This document shows positions 28,221 through 39,564 of a stretch of 64,000 nt of DNA, piece by piece (the first letter of the stretch is position 1; each line of letters starts with the position of its first letter). A program made the position numbers and the translations under genes. The stretch is taken from NCBI RefSeq assembly GCF_020921035.1, contig NC_063152.1:33028494-33092493 (forward strand), in the 5' to 3' direction. The notes below the pieces were generated by a model, which worked only from the letters and a program-made list of their open reading frames with translations, was not told the origin of the DNA and ran no database searches. This DNA comes from Rhodamnia argentea (Eukaryota > Streptophyta > Magnoliopsida > Myrtales > Myrtaceae).

Positions 28221-31200
28221 TTCTGATAGCTGAGGATTTTGGGCGTCCTCGAATTAGGTATTGCTGAATTTAGTCGTCAATGTATAGAAAAGGTCACCAA
28301 CTACCGAGTCTTAGAACGGGGACAAAATTAAGGTGAAAATGCAAGAAATAAAGCCCTTAAATTAGTCAATTATTGCCCTAGCTTCCGCTTAACGTATTAT
28401 GTCCTGTTGGTGACCTGATGTATAATTCCAGATACGACATGCAATAAGAAAAATCTTCTAGTGATTATGCTACAGAGGAAATCTCCTCCATCTTGTGTTC
28501 ATTGTGATCAGCTGGCCGACATGCATTTGCTAACAGCTTTTTGTCATCGGGCATATGATTCCTACGATGCCGAGTGATGTTTGCGTGATGACTAAGACGA
28601 TCAGAGCGATGGGTGTTGTGTCACGACACGGGACACAAGACACGACACGTGATTTTTCAAAAAATAGGGGATTTCGACACGCTGGGACACGTTATATGTT
28701 AAATGTATATTTTATATATATGATAAATTATTATTTTTATGATTTTACAGATAAATAAATAATAAAAAAAGAGCCTTAGAATGAATTTACATTAAAAATA
28801 ATAATCCACAATTTGTTATTATCAACATCTCGAATTGAAAAATTCAACTATATTTTATGCCAATAATTTGTAAAACTTGGAGACAAGAAAAACAAGCAAT
28901 TCACATTCCACCGAGATAAATTTAAGGGTGGTCGTGGAAAGCTTTGCTGAAAAATCCTTTTACTTAGTGTAATAGACAAACTTCAATTAGTTAATCATGT
29001 ATAAGGATTGCTTGAACATAGACATGTGAGCATTAGTATAATTTCTGGTGTAACCAATTCAAAGGTCAAGACAGTGGCAGAGGGAAAGAAACCATCATTT
29101 ATAATTCATTTTGCATTTGCTATGTTCATATTTGTAAGGTAGATTATTTAACTGAGATTAGTTAATTTAATTCAATTTAGTAAGCTATAAAGACAACTAA
29201 TTCGTCCTAATAATTCTGAAATTAGTTTCCAAGAAAAAGGATAAGAGTTTTGACCCAAAAAAAAAAAAAAAGGATAAGAGCAACTCTACAGAGGCCTTTT
29301 CTTCCTCCCGAACAAAAATGGTGGGTTGCGTGCCTAATTGTGTCGTTTCACTGATACCGATAGGACATGACACAAAGTTGCACCAAAGGCCAACCAAGCA
29401 ACTTTTCATGTTTTATTCCCCTTCTTTATTCCCATCTTACCCCGGGGTCCCTCGCACGTCCGTTGGGTTGACCACATGTCGACACCCGGACACGTGTTGA
29501 CTGCGTATCCGGCCGTGTCCGGGGTATGTCCGGACGTGTCGGACACCAACACGTGTTGGCCACGCAAAAATTTCCTCTAAAGACATGTCCATGCTACATA
29601 GATTATAGCTCACTCTCAATGAACTCCTGGCGGCCTGATACAAACGCCCTAAGGCGACGATGGAAATTTTTTGCCTAAAATGTAATGATAAGACGAAGAG
29701 ATGCTCCGCATTGTCCCGGTGGTCGGGTTTTGCGAGGGACGAGATGTCGAATGCTAGGAATGTAGGATGAACTCCGGCTTTTAGCACTTTGTTCAGACTT
29801 GTGAATGCAATAGCAACCATTACTGTGAATGCGATCCTTGCCTTGTCATATTGGACTTGTCCTTCGTGATCCGGTGATTCCATTTGGAAAAAGGAAAAAT
29901 AAGAACGTTATAATCAAAGAATCGGACGCGGCTTTCATATCGGAATTACCGGATGATCGATTGCTGATGTCTCATTCCTCGGAGCTTAACCGAGTCAACC
30001 ACCCGTACGGACAACAAGACGATCCTTAACCGAGTCGAAAAGAGTTTTGCTCGAAGGGCCTGCACTCCGTTGACTTTTCCGAGTTCCTATTTCCCGTACT
30101 CTGAGATGCACGAAAGCTCGAAGTCAATGATGAATAAACCCTCCGCTCGTCCGTCAATCAAACGGCCGAGAAAAGTTTTTGTCTTGTCATATCTACGAAA
30201 CCAGCATTTCGGAGACATCAATGATTGTTTAGAACAACCCTCCGCTTGGATTTGAATTTTGAATCCATGCATTCCAACTCGACAACGGCTCTCTCCTGGT
30301 TGGAGGATGAAGAAAGTGCAGTCCTCCTCACCATAATCACTCCAAGGACTTCAATTTTTAAATATTTAATTTTTTTTACTTCTCCTTTTTCTTTCAGCGT
30401 CAAACCCACAGATTCTTGATCACTTGTGCCGTTGGGCTTAAGGGACGCATGCATTTGACTGAGCAGCAAATAGCGTGCCAATCCTCATTGCAAAATACGA
30501 AGTGATTAGCACATTAAAGATATTAATTATTCAAAGGAGATCGATTTAATCCTAAATTTTTTTAATTGTGCCGGTGTAGCCTTAAACCTTTTGAAGATTA
30601 ACTTTTCGATTGTGCCAATTTAGACCTGTTCCTTTTGATGATTTGCAATTTTTTTTTATTATCAAAAGAAAGATTCCATTCGTTAATCAAGATAATACTC
30701 AAAAGGCACATAGAATGCTTTCGAGCATAACAACTCTCAAATAATTGCAGGAAAAAAAAATCAATCCCTAGAAAGCGAAAAAAAAATAAAGGATATTTAT
30801 TGTTAGAAGCACACTCTAATACTTCAAGAATAGATCCGCCACAGTAAAAATTCGGCGGTCGATCACTAGATTTGGTGATGAGCATACATCGAAAACTCTC
30901 ACATTATTTACAAAGGCCTGCGGTGCGTGTCTAAATTCGATGTCCTAATCACTATCGTCGAGCATTAACATCAACATTAGTACGTTGAAAGAACATATAT
31001 CAAATAGCTTTTATACTATGACCATAAGAAATCGTATCCATCTTTATCCCACCTTCCCATGAGATAATTTTATCCAGGCTATGTCTCCCTTATACCCACT
31101 TTATCTAGTCCTGGACAGTAGCAAAACACAGGATAGGATAAATTTTATCATGTCCTAATTTTTATCCCGACCATCAAACGCAACCATAAGGAACTCTTAG

Positions 31201-31593
31201 ATCTATATTTAGATCTAGTTTAGGAGAGTAATAGCCATAAATCTAGACTTAAATCTAAATCGGGAGAAGCAAGGAGCCTAATCTTACAGAGTTTATGGAA
31301 TCACGTCACAAACTTCCTTATCGGTGGCCGTCGATTGGACCAATAGCCGAATTGGTCTTCACATTCATCCAAAATCAGCTGTAGAAAATTATTCACATTC
31401 ACAAACGTCTAAAACTAAGTGGGAGAGAAAATGAAAGACAATCAAAGTCAAGAAAAAAGTCTTGAACTCCCTCGGAAGTTCTCTAAATTTTTAACGCTTG
31501 AAGTCGCTCGAAATCAAGTAAAAATCTTGAAGATGAGAGACATAGAGGTAAAGAGATCGAAAGGGAGGGGGAGAGGGAGAGAAGGGGGGGGTG
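28221..31593. other. gene-free region between UGE and the gypsy element
   Basis: The UGE 3' UTR is followed by AT-rich repeats. 28610-28700 and 29440-29575 hold runs of GACACGT/CGGACACGTGT words. About 30530-30660 has the TTTAATCCTAAATTT / GCCAATTTAG words of the fold-back class. A minus-strand open frame at 29437-29883 (148 codons) has one hydrophobic stretch but no family I recognise, and its C-terminal third is made of the GACACGT repeat. The right end (31530-31598) is a purine-rich tract into which the gypsy element inserted. Confidence 0.4.
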
Positions 31594-31598
31594 GGGGT

Positions 31599-33042
31599 TG
31601 TCGCGACATACAAAAAATAAACGAGTTTATTTTCGGGCTAATGGATTATCGGGTTAATTATTTAACTAACCTAACTCGGACTCTCCCAAGTCCATACCAA
31701 ATCGCAACTTAAGGTTCAAATAATTAACATGCAATGTGATTTCAATTTGGAGTCGCCACTAATCATTCTCGGTAGGTTGATTAGAAACCTAAATAAAATA
31801 GCAGGAGAAAACTATCTTATTTCCGCGAACCGTAGATTTTGAATTCGGGGATTTGGTTACGTCAGATTTCTCTAACGCCCTTTCGGTACCATTTTCATGA
31901 AAAATATTTGATTTGGCAATTTTGATGGATTTTACTTGAAATTCAAAGATGCAATTTTTTTGGTTTTTTCTTCTTTTTTATGGGGATGTAAAACATTGAA
32001 CTTTGTACGATATACACCATGGGTGATTTAGAAAGAAAGAAAACGCAGCCAATCACGAGTATTTACAGAAATAAATTAACATGTAATAATGCTAAAATTT
32101 GGAACACGTGGCATGTCTAAAATAAACAAACGAATGTTCACACCAAACGATTACATTTTTGTAGATCGAGATGGAAAGGATTACCTTCTATTACACAAAA
32201 TCTTACTCACATACACGTTATAGTTCCCTTCAAGATCTCGGAGTTTGGAAGAACGCGGCTGTCGTCGAAAATGGCAAGCAATGGCGTTGTTGGGTTGCGA
32301 GGGGCGAAATATGTGTCGGGACTCGTCGAAGATGATGCTCGACTAAAACACTTTTCTTCACTCTCGAATTTTCTCTTCCGATTTTTCTCAAGAACTCTCT
32401 TTTTCCTCTCTAAAAATTCCTCTCAAAAACTCTCTCAAAACTCTCTCAATTCTCTTCCACTCTTCCTAAAAAACTCTCTCAATTCTTTTCTACTCTCTCT
32501 CTCAATTCTCTTCCACTTCCCCCTCTTCTCCAAACTCTTCTCAAGAGCTCTCTCTTTTATAGGCAAAGTTCTTCATCCTTCATTCTTCACCTTCATTTCT
32601 TCACCTTCCATCTTCATCTTCTCTTCTTCATCTTCATTTCTTCACCTTCCATTTTCATCTTCCCTTCTTCATCTTCATTTCTTCACCTTCCATTTTCATC
32701 TTCCCTTCATTATCTTCCCTTCATCATCTTCCCTTCTTCATCTTCTTTTCATTATCTTCCCTTCATCATCTTCCCTTCTTCATCTTCTTTTGGTATTTGC
32801 AATACAGTCCCTGAAGTTCCAAGTATTTGCAATACGGTCCTTGAAGTTTCAAATCTTCTCGGTGTATTTTTCCATCCCGTGCCTAGTCTAGACGCATGCT
32901 AAATTAAGTGTTCTGCTTGCCCGATTATATGCCAATGCAATGTACGCTAAAAATAAATATGTGAGATGATTTTTTATTTAGAACTAAAATTAGTTCTAAT
33001 TTTTATGCAAAAAATAGATTAGTCAAAATTTAGGCGTCAACA
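31599..33042 (-). repeat. left LTR (3' LTR of the minus-strand gypsy element)
   Basis: Begins TGTCGCGACATAC and ends GGCGTCAACA on the plus strand (TG...CA). It contains a long CT/TTC-rich stretch (32340-32790). CTTTTATA at 32554-32561 reads TATAAAAG on the minus strand, the likely LTR promoter. The plus-strand open frame of 206 codons inside (32271-32891) is antisense low-complexity translation of the CTT-rich part. In the other LTR the same frame is cut short by CGA to TGA, so it is not a gene. Confidence 0.93.
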
Positions 33043-33056
33043 TTTGCCCCTCTTTG
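33043..33056 (-). other. polypurine tract
   Basis: The minus strand reads CAAAGAGGGGCAAA immediately before the TG that opens the 3' LTR. This is where plus-strand DNA synthesis starts in LTR elements. It confirms the minus orientation. Confidence 0.7.
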
Positions 33057-33409
33057 AGTGGAGGCTCGTAGAGGTTCCGCTCAAAGACAAAATTGAATCC
33101 TAAATTTTGACAGTGCAAATTATGGATGAACTTTTTGGCGGGAGTTTTAATCCCATTTTTCATGTAATGAAGTGATGCATGATATGCAAGATCGTAAATA
33201 ACATGTGTCATAATTTCCCTTTTTCATGTTAGAGAAATCGCACATGGATCGCATACAAGAATACCTGTTTTACCAAATTTCTCGTAAGCTAATGGTTCTC
33301 TTAATTTCCAAGCTTCTTTTTGCGGATGCAAGGATTTTAAGGTATTTGGCCTATCTCGTTATCGGAGACTTCTCCCTAATGCAAGACAGGCGCAAGATAT
33401 GTGTGTCGT

Positions 33410-33940
33410 TTGAGATCACAAGAGCTACGTCGTTGTGAGTCGAAAGAAGTGGGATCAAGTTCACAAGAGCTACGTCGTTGTGAGTTGATTAAATGTCGAA
33501 ATCGCCGGTGCATATGTCTTCACGATTCGATAAAGGGGAACCAAAATCATAAGAGCTACGTCGTTATGATTTGGTTTGGATAAAAAATATGGGTGCTTAT
33601 GTCTTCATGATTTGATAAAGGAGCCGAAAATCATAAGAGCTATGTCATTATGAGCCGACTAAAGGTCAAGATCACCGGTGCATACGTCTTCGTGATTCGA
33701 TACTGAAATCATAAGAGCTACGTCGTTATGATTTGAAGAGATGTCAAGATCGCCGGTGCATATGTCTTCACGTCCCGAGATTGAAACCATAAGAGCTACG
33801 TCGTTATGATTTGATAAGATGTCAAGATCGCCGGTGCATATGTCTTCACGTCCCGAGATTGAAACCATAAGAGCTACGTCGTTATGATTTGATAAGATGT
33901 CAAGATCGCCGGTGCATATGTCTACACGACTTGACGTAAG
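33410..33940. repeat. tandem array of about seven hairpin-containing units (78-bp period in the last three)
   Basis: The word AGAGCTACGTCGTT recurs near 33421, 33466, 33552, 33636 (mutated), 33714, 33792 and 33870. The last three are exactly 78 bp apart. Between them lies TCGCCGGTGCATATGTCTTCA. Each unit centres on a six-pair inverted repeat around an 11-nt loop: TCACAA/TTGTGA in the first two, TCATAA/TTATGA in the next three, and a version with one outer mismatch in the last two. Because 78 is a multiple of three, the minus strand has an open frame of 26-residue repeats (33659-34045), which I regard as incidental. The array lies between the pol remnants and the 3' LTR. Confidence 0.88.
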
Positions 33941-35284
33941 AGGCATATTGCCCGAATTGAACAATATTTGATAGGAGCACCATCGAATGGAATCGATAAG
34001 TACAAAAGGGGCATATTGCCTGAATTGAATCATAACAACTATCATGAGAAGAGTTGTTAATTTGAAAAGGGGTTCGAAAACTTACCCGGGTTCTCCAAAC
34101 GATTAATCAAGGAACGAAGCGATTGTCAGTATCGCACTGGTAGGCATTTGCCAGACAAAACTTGCTCATTCAATAATCCTTGGAAGAATTTCGAGACCTT
34201 GGGAGGGAACTCGAACATCGGGAATGTATTACCTATCATAGAATGTCGAGGTAACACACACAAACATATTCAACAATGAGTATAATGCAATCACTCATAC
34301 TATGGTTCATGCATAACCATTCTGTCAAGTTTGCATTACCAATTTTGTCTAGGGAGGTTCTCACATTACGAATACCTCGAATGTGAGCTGAATGGGGGGA
34401 CTTCGGTCCGAAAGGGCTTTCTCTCACTCTCGAGAAAAGCTATTTATCCTGTCTGCGGGATTCAAGAGAAATCACTCAATCTTTCCATCATCGCATTCGA
34501 TAAGGATCCAAGTAATCTCGCAATTGATACGACCGAGTCGATCCGGAGGTCTTGATTAGGACCATAATGAGAGCTAGGTCAAAGGTTTACAAAGGGGACT
34601 CCAGTTGAGTCAAGGTCTTGAAATGAATTTCTTCATCATTTGCTCCGGATTTACAAGTCAAGAATCCTGCAAAAATGATAGAGAAATAATCTTGCTCGAA
34701 CTTCTTCGAGTGATGCTTAAAATCATTTAACTCTACGTTAACTCAAGTGCCCTAATCGAAGAGACTTTGGAGGGTTATAACGTAGGCTAGGATTGGGGAC
34801 CGAGGAACGAAAAGGCTCGTTTTGGCTCGGAAATTAAATGAGAAGGGGCTTGACGTTGGTGATCATCGCCGACTAGTCACCGATCTTGGTCTTCCGGAAA
34901 TGTCTTCTAAAGAATACCATCATTGAATGAGGGATGGTAGTTTTCTACTGAAAATTGCACTTTACAAACCGATTTCTTGGGGAGTCTTCTTCACAACAAG
35001 TGTCTGTCAAGGATTTGCAAGAGACACAATGCAAACATGTACATGGAATTTACAACTTAACATGCAAAAATGTACATTCAAAATTCAGAAGTACTTTACA
35101 AATGAATGTGCATTGGCCTTACTTTTGGTAGGCACTTTGCTTTTCCTATGCTTGAAATTTTCATATGAGATCGGCCTTTGCTTTTCTTACTCCCGACTCT
35201 CATTTTTCTTTTTTCTTCTTTTTTTTTCGAGAAAAGATTTCTTTTCCTTTTTCTTTGAGAGCCCTTCGACATCTCTTTATTTTG

Positions 35285-35317
<33 letters not shown>

Positions 35318-36330
35318 GCGGGCCCTTCTCCTTTAACTCCGAGTTTGCCTCTCCTTTTTTTTTTTACAATCCCATGACTTTGAACCAGGAATTATAACAA
35401 GCATAATGATCATTCGGGAATTCTCTCGTTGACTCGACCATCTCCAATTCTAATCCTTGGGAAAATGCTATCTTTGTCTTTGGAATGAGCAAATGATCAC
35501 CAACGGGGTTTAAGAAATGAATTTGCGAGGCTCAAGTGGGCTATGCAAAGAATGAAGTGTATAGGATAGAGAAGTGAATGCTCTTCATCATCCTAAGGCA
35601 CTTGAATTAAAATTCGAGTATAAATGCAAAGAAACACCCGCATGATTAATGTTAGTCCGAGCAAGAAAATTTCTAACCATTTACCTCGTGTTCTTTGTTA
35701 GAATTAACTCGTCCTGGACCCCCGATGTAGGGTGGTTCTTGACGGGGTAAAGAAATGAAACCACCGCTCAAAAGGGGTAATCAATGGATAACCCGTAGTG
35801 TTTAGGATAGAGAAATGAACGCCTCCGTCACTTCAGGTTATCGTACCTTTTGCGAGAAAACCTTTTACCTTGTGAAATGCGGAACTTAGCCACCGTTCAA
35901 CTCTCCCGAAAAAATGGGACGTGTTTGGAAAAAGATTGCCTTTCATCATCCTGTCCCGCCCCATTCCATACATTCGATGTATCTTATGTAGTTCATGTTC
36001 CTTATTCAGAGTTGGTAAATTAAACATGAGAAATGGTCATGCGCAAACTATGCAATATATGAGTGTTTTTGAGCATATAAAATGCAGCAACTTTTTATCT
36101 TGGTGGACAGAATTCGCAAGCACATAAGAAATTTCTTAGGGGCGTGGATCGGGAGTTGCCCTTGCTCATGCAAATGAGTTGCAAAACTTCATTATCTGGT
36201 TCGAGACATGAGATTGTCAAAGGCTCCAAGAATTTTTCATTTCATTAATTTTAGGGAGAATGGATACTTCCCTATTTGGAAAGGCAGTGATCCCTGTAAA
36301 AATCAAAAGGGAAAGCATCAATGTACGTTC
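33941..36330 (-). other. non-coding 3' part of the gypsy element
   Basis: No frame here resembles a retroviral protein. A long poly(T) tract lies at about 35290-35314 and shorter T runs around it. Fragments such as ATAACCCGTAGTGTTTAGGATAGAGAAATGAA recur in altered form (35540-35580 and 35790-35830), suggesting minor internal duplication. It belongs to the element because it lies inside the LTRs and target-site duplication. Confidence 0.5.
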
Positions 36331-36804
36331 TCATGTCCTAAACGAGTTGAAACGATACCGCTTTACCCTTATATGCATTTCTTGCGAACTTTGAATTGAA
36401 AAGATCGGCTCATCTGGATCGAATTGTATATCCGGGATGTTATCCCTCCAGGTTTGTAACCATCCGGGCTGAGCTTCAATTGGCATTGAACCGGAGAAAC
36501 CGTCCATGAATGAGAACAATTCAAACCCCGCAGCATCGAATACGCCCATCCTTCTTCATGATCGGGACTATATTGGCAACCAATCGGAATATTCTGTGGT
36601 CTCAAGGAATCCGACGTCAAGCGGTTTCATGACTTCCTCTTTGATCTTTTGGACCAATTCTAGTCCGGCCCTCCTTGACTTTTGCACCACCGGCTTAGCC
36701 GAAAGATCCGTCAAGGGCTTGATCTCCTCATGTCGTTCGAAATCCCGATGAATTTCCTCATAATCTGGATTGGACTCATCTAGGTCGTATACTTCTAAAT
36801 CCAT
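36331..36804 (-). pseudogene. reverse transcriptase N-terminal remnants
   Basis: Two minus-strand frames carry RT pieces. 36804-36568 reads YDLDESNPDYEEIHRDF, then LVQKIKEEVMKPLDVGF and EYSDWLPI, the linker and first RT segment of Ty3/gypsy polyproteins. 36549-36331 contains AAGFELFSFMDGFSG, the conserved RT block that normally follows about 50 residues later. The intervening segment is missing and the frame changes, and sequence after MDGFSG is not RT-like. No YxDD catalytic block or RNase H was found. These pieces lie downstream (in the element's sense) of integrase, the reverse of the family order. Confidence 0.75.
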
Positions 36805-37032
36805 TAGGTTTTCCTCCTCATGTATCCCCCTCTTTTGCTGGCCATTCCAATGATCGACTAATTTTGTCTTGGATCATACACCAACGATCGTTGTTTGAGG
36901 ATCCATAATCACTTGCTTCGGATCACAACTCGGGAGGTCCTTCGACTCCGAACCGGCCGATCAAGGTGGTGAGCTCATCATCAAAGTAATCTTCTGATTG
37001 ATACTCGAATTGGGTAGTGTTACTTGCTAACA

Positions 37033-37809
37033 CTAGCGACGGATTTTCCACTTTGTTTTCACCGTGAGCGATCTGACTCCTTGAGCTTGAGCTTCCGCCG
37101 TTGCTCGGAAACTTGTATGGATGATCAACCTGTCCGCCGCTAGAACCACCAGCTGAAGGTTGGTATGGCCTGTATTCTTGATTGGGAAGTGGCCGGGTAC
37201 CTTTTGCTCGGTAGGTTTTCCCGGTATTGATCTTCCAGTCAACTTTGGTCCGGTCGCCTTAAGTGCAAATGGCAACCTCTCATGCCAATTGCGATAATTT
37301 TCAGCCGTCTTCGCTAAGATTTTCTTGATGTTCTTATTGGCGGCTTCTCTTGCTCCATTCATCTGATGACGATATAGGGAAGAGTTCGGATGCTTGATCT
37401 TGAATTCCTTAAACAATTCGTCCATTAGCTTGTTGTTTAAGTTCGAGCCATTGTCGGTGATTATGGCTTCGGGTGAACCGTATCGAGCAATGATATCCCG
37501 GCGGATAAATTTCACGATATTTCGTGCAGTAACCGCTAAATAGGATGCGGCTTCGATCCATTTGGAGAAATAGTCAATCGCCACCAAGATGAATCGATGG
37601 CCATTGGATGCTTTAGGGTTGATAGGGCCGATAACATCAATGCCCCACATAGAAAACGGCCATGGTTCGGATAATCGATGCAACTCGTTCGGAGGGACAT
37701 TAATCTTGTCACCATGAATCTGACATTTGTGACAACTCCGGACATGCTGAACGGGGTTGGAAGTCCCATCATACTTCTCGAAGTCGGGCATCTTGAACTT
37801 CTTCGGCAC
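37033..37809 (-). pseudogene. gag fragment fused in frame to integrase
   Basis: One open frame of 258 codons. Residues 1-25 (PKKFKMPDFEKYDGTSNP) are the gag segment seen in plant gypsy elements. At about residue 26 it switches to integrase: CHKCQIHGD (second half of the zinc-binding domain), then WPFSMWGIDVIGP with the first catalytic Asp, ITDNGSN with the second, and NGAREAANKNIKKIL with the Glu. Protease, RT and RNase H, which should lie between gag and integrase, are absent at this join. The last 60 or so residues do not look like a normal integrase C-terminus. The fusion is probably a deletion or template-switch product. Confidence 0.8.
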
Positions 37810-38225
37810 CGTGACCTTTTAGATAGGTCAATCTGGGGTATGTTGTGAGTCCCCTCAACCTTTCGGATCCTCTGTTCCATTTGGGCCAACAGCTTGTCCG
37901 CATCACCATTCAATCCCGGGGTCACGGGATCGGCTTGAGGGATTGGGACTACGGGCGGCGTGCCCGAGCTCACACCCGTGAAGATCACATCTTCTAGCGA
38001 CATTGTCTGATAGGGAGCGGTTTCTAGGGCTTTACCGGAGTTGTCCATAGGAGGAATTAGAGCGGGAATGGTTAGCGGCGGGCTGGCGGTGGATGATTGA
38101 AGTTTGGCGGTGAAGGCGGCCATCATTTCTTCCATCTTTCGGGACATCATCCCTTCAAAGCGCTCAGTCAAGGAGCCAAGTTTCTCGTCTAGGGCAGCAT
38201 TAACGGCGGCGTTAATGTCGGTCAT
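37810..38225 (-). pseudogene. gag N-terminal region
   Basis: The minus-strand frame starting at 38225 reads MTDINAAVNAALDEKLGSL, then Met/Lys-rich helices and a Pro-rich stretch (PPLTIPALIPPMDNSG), ending KVEGTHNIPQIDLSK. This resembles the N-terminal part of gypsy Gag. After DLSK the frame is shifted by one base relative to the following gag piece (KVTVPKKFKMPDFEKYDGT), so Gag cannot be made whole from this copy. Confidence 0.7.
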
Positions 38226-39540
38226 CCTCTTTGCGACCGATCAAGTAATATGTGGAGGATCCGTGATAAATTACCTGTACACGATAACAAATCCAAAATT
38301 AGTACAGGGAGCAAGAATAGCGAGCCGGCCCATGGCATCCCTCTAGACTCAAATGAACAAAGTGATTATGACCAAAGGTTTGAAACATGTAATTTTCAGT
38401 TTGTCCGCTTTTACGAAAAAATTCGTATTAATTCGTACGTTGATCAAAACATGTCCAAATTTTACGAGCTTGTAGTTGAGAAGATGATGAACAACTTTTA
38501 TGTTGGCCAATCGGACTAGAAATGCGCGGATCAAATCAGTTTAATGTGTCTTTCCAAAAAAATAGCATTCAGAAAACTGTTATAACCGCAGGTAGTTGAA
38601 AAAACGAAGGACCATCTTAAATTATGAATTTAATTCTGAAATTTTGCAAGATATTAGTTGAAACATAGGTCTACAACTTTTGTGTTTGGCACTTACTCAA
38701 AGCTTGATTGTAGAATTTAGTAAAAATCGCACAACAGGAATAAGCCAAATCAGAATTGAAAACAACCGATGAAATTGTAAAAGCTGCGGAAGCAAAGTGC
38801 GAAATTGGAAATAAGACAATGAAACTTCTAAACAACCAACCTAAACCATGGACCGGCCCAAAATAAAAATGAGATAACAGGATACAAGAGACAAGAAATT
38901 ACCTCTCATACGAAGAAAATGCCAATCACAAAGACATGCGCATGAATTGTGAGTTTAAATCTTATTCTATCTATCCAAAATGCTTTTGCAAAGTGAAATG
39001 ATGAACGAAACGACATGTCGCAGCCTCGCGAACAATCATCATGACTAGTCGCAACCTCGCGTACAATAGTCATGACTAGTCGGGTCCAATCACTTCGGCT
39101 TGGTTCGGTCGACAAGGGCAATTCTCATGCATCGTAGACTCACGTGTATGAGAACGACCCTTGAGCCATTTTTTGGAAAAATTTTCGAGATCCGGATGGG
39201 ATAACCTTTAGCGAAACCTTACCGCCAAGGTTAAAGAACCATCTAAATACCATCTTAAAACTATTAGTGTGACCCAGGTCCGGTCACGGGTTGTGTGCGA
39301 TATAGTGCAAATGCGATAAATCATGCACAACAATTAAAGACAAACACCGCTTCAATGATTCAAAAGTTAAATCACAATTCCAATTTACCAAGCTCGCAAA
39401 ACAAAGGGTTAGCCGATCACTCCTCCCCTTATAACTCCCAATCTGCAAAAACATTTAACACCTAAGAATGAGAATTCAACCAAAGTTTGCCAAATCAAGT
39501 GATTCCTTTTTCATGAAATTATCCGGCCTAAGTCCTCTTT
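38226..39540 (-). other. 5' untranslated leader of the gypsy element
   Basis: The stretch lies between the gag start and the primer-binding site. No protein-like frame on either strand. It contains a short direct repeat (TCGCAGCCTCGCGAACAATCATCATGACTAGTC at about 39018, echoed at about 39049) and a purine-poor AT-rich remainder. Confidence 0.5.
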
Positions 39541-39561
39541 GAATCCCCAGATGAGTCGCCA
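39541..39561 (-). other. primer-binding site
   Basis: The minus strand reads TGGCGACTCATCTGGGGATT three bases inside the right LTR. It starts with TGG, complementary to a tRNA CCA end, and is the expected minus-strand primer site. The priming tRNA was not identified. It differs from the Met-tRNA sites of the TRIM-like elements in this window. Confidence 0.7.
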
Positions 39562-39564
39562 AGT

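Noticed and set aside
29437..29883. 148-codon minus-strand frame with a hydrophobic stretch
   Set aside because: No family recognised, no exon partners found, and its C-terminal third is translated repeat. It might be a gene relic, but that cannot be supported.
32271..32891. 206-codon plus-strand open frame in the left LTR
   Set aside because: It is antisense to the element and mostly Ser/Phe/Leu from CTT/TTC repeats. The same frame in the right LTR ends early because CGA became TGA.
33404..33940. CRISPR-like appearance of the regular repeats
   Set aside because: The repeats are contiguous 78-bp units with conserved spacers, inside a plant retrotransposon. Not a CRISPR array.
33659..34045. 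128-codon minus-strand frame with 26-residue repeats
   Set aside because: It exists only because the tandem unit (78 bp) is divisible by three. No independent coding sign.
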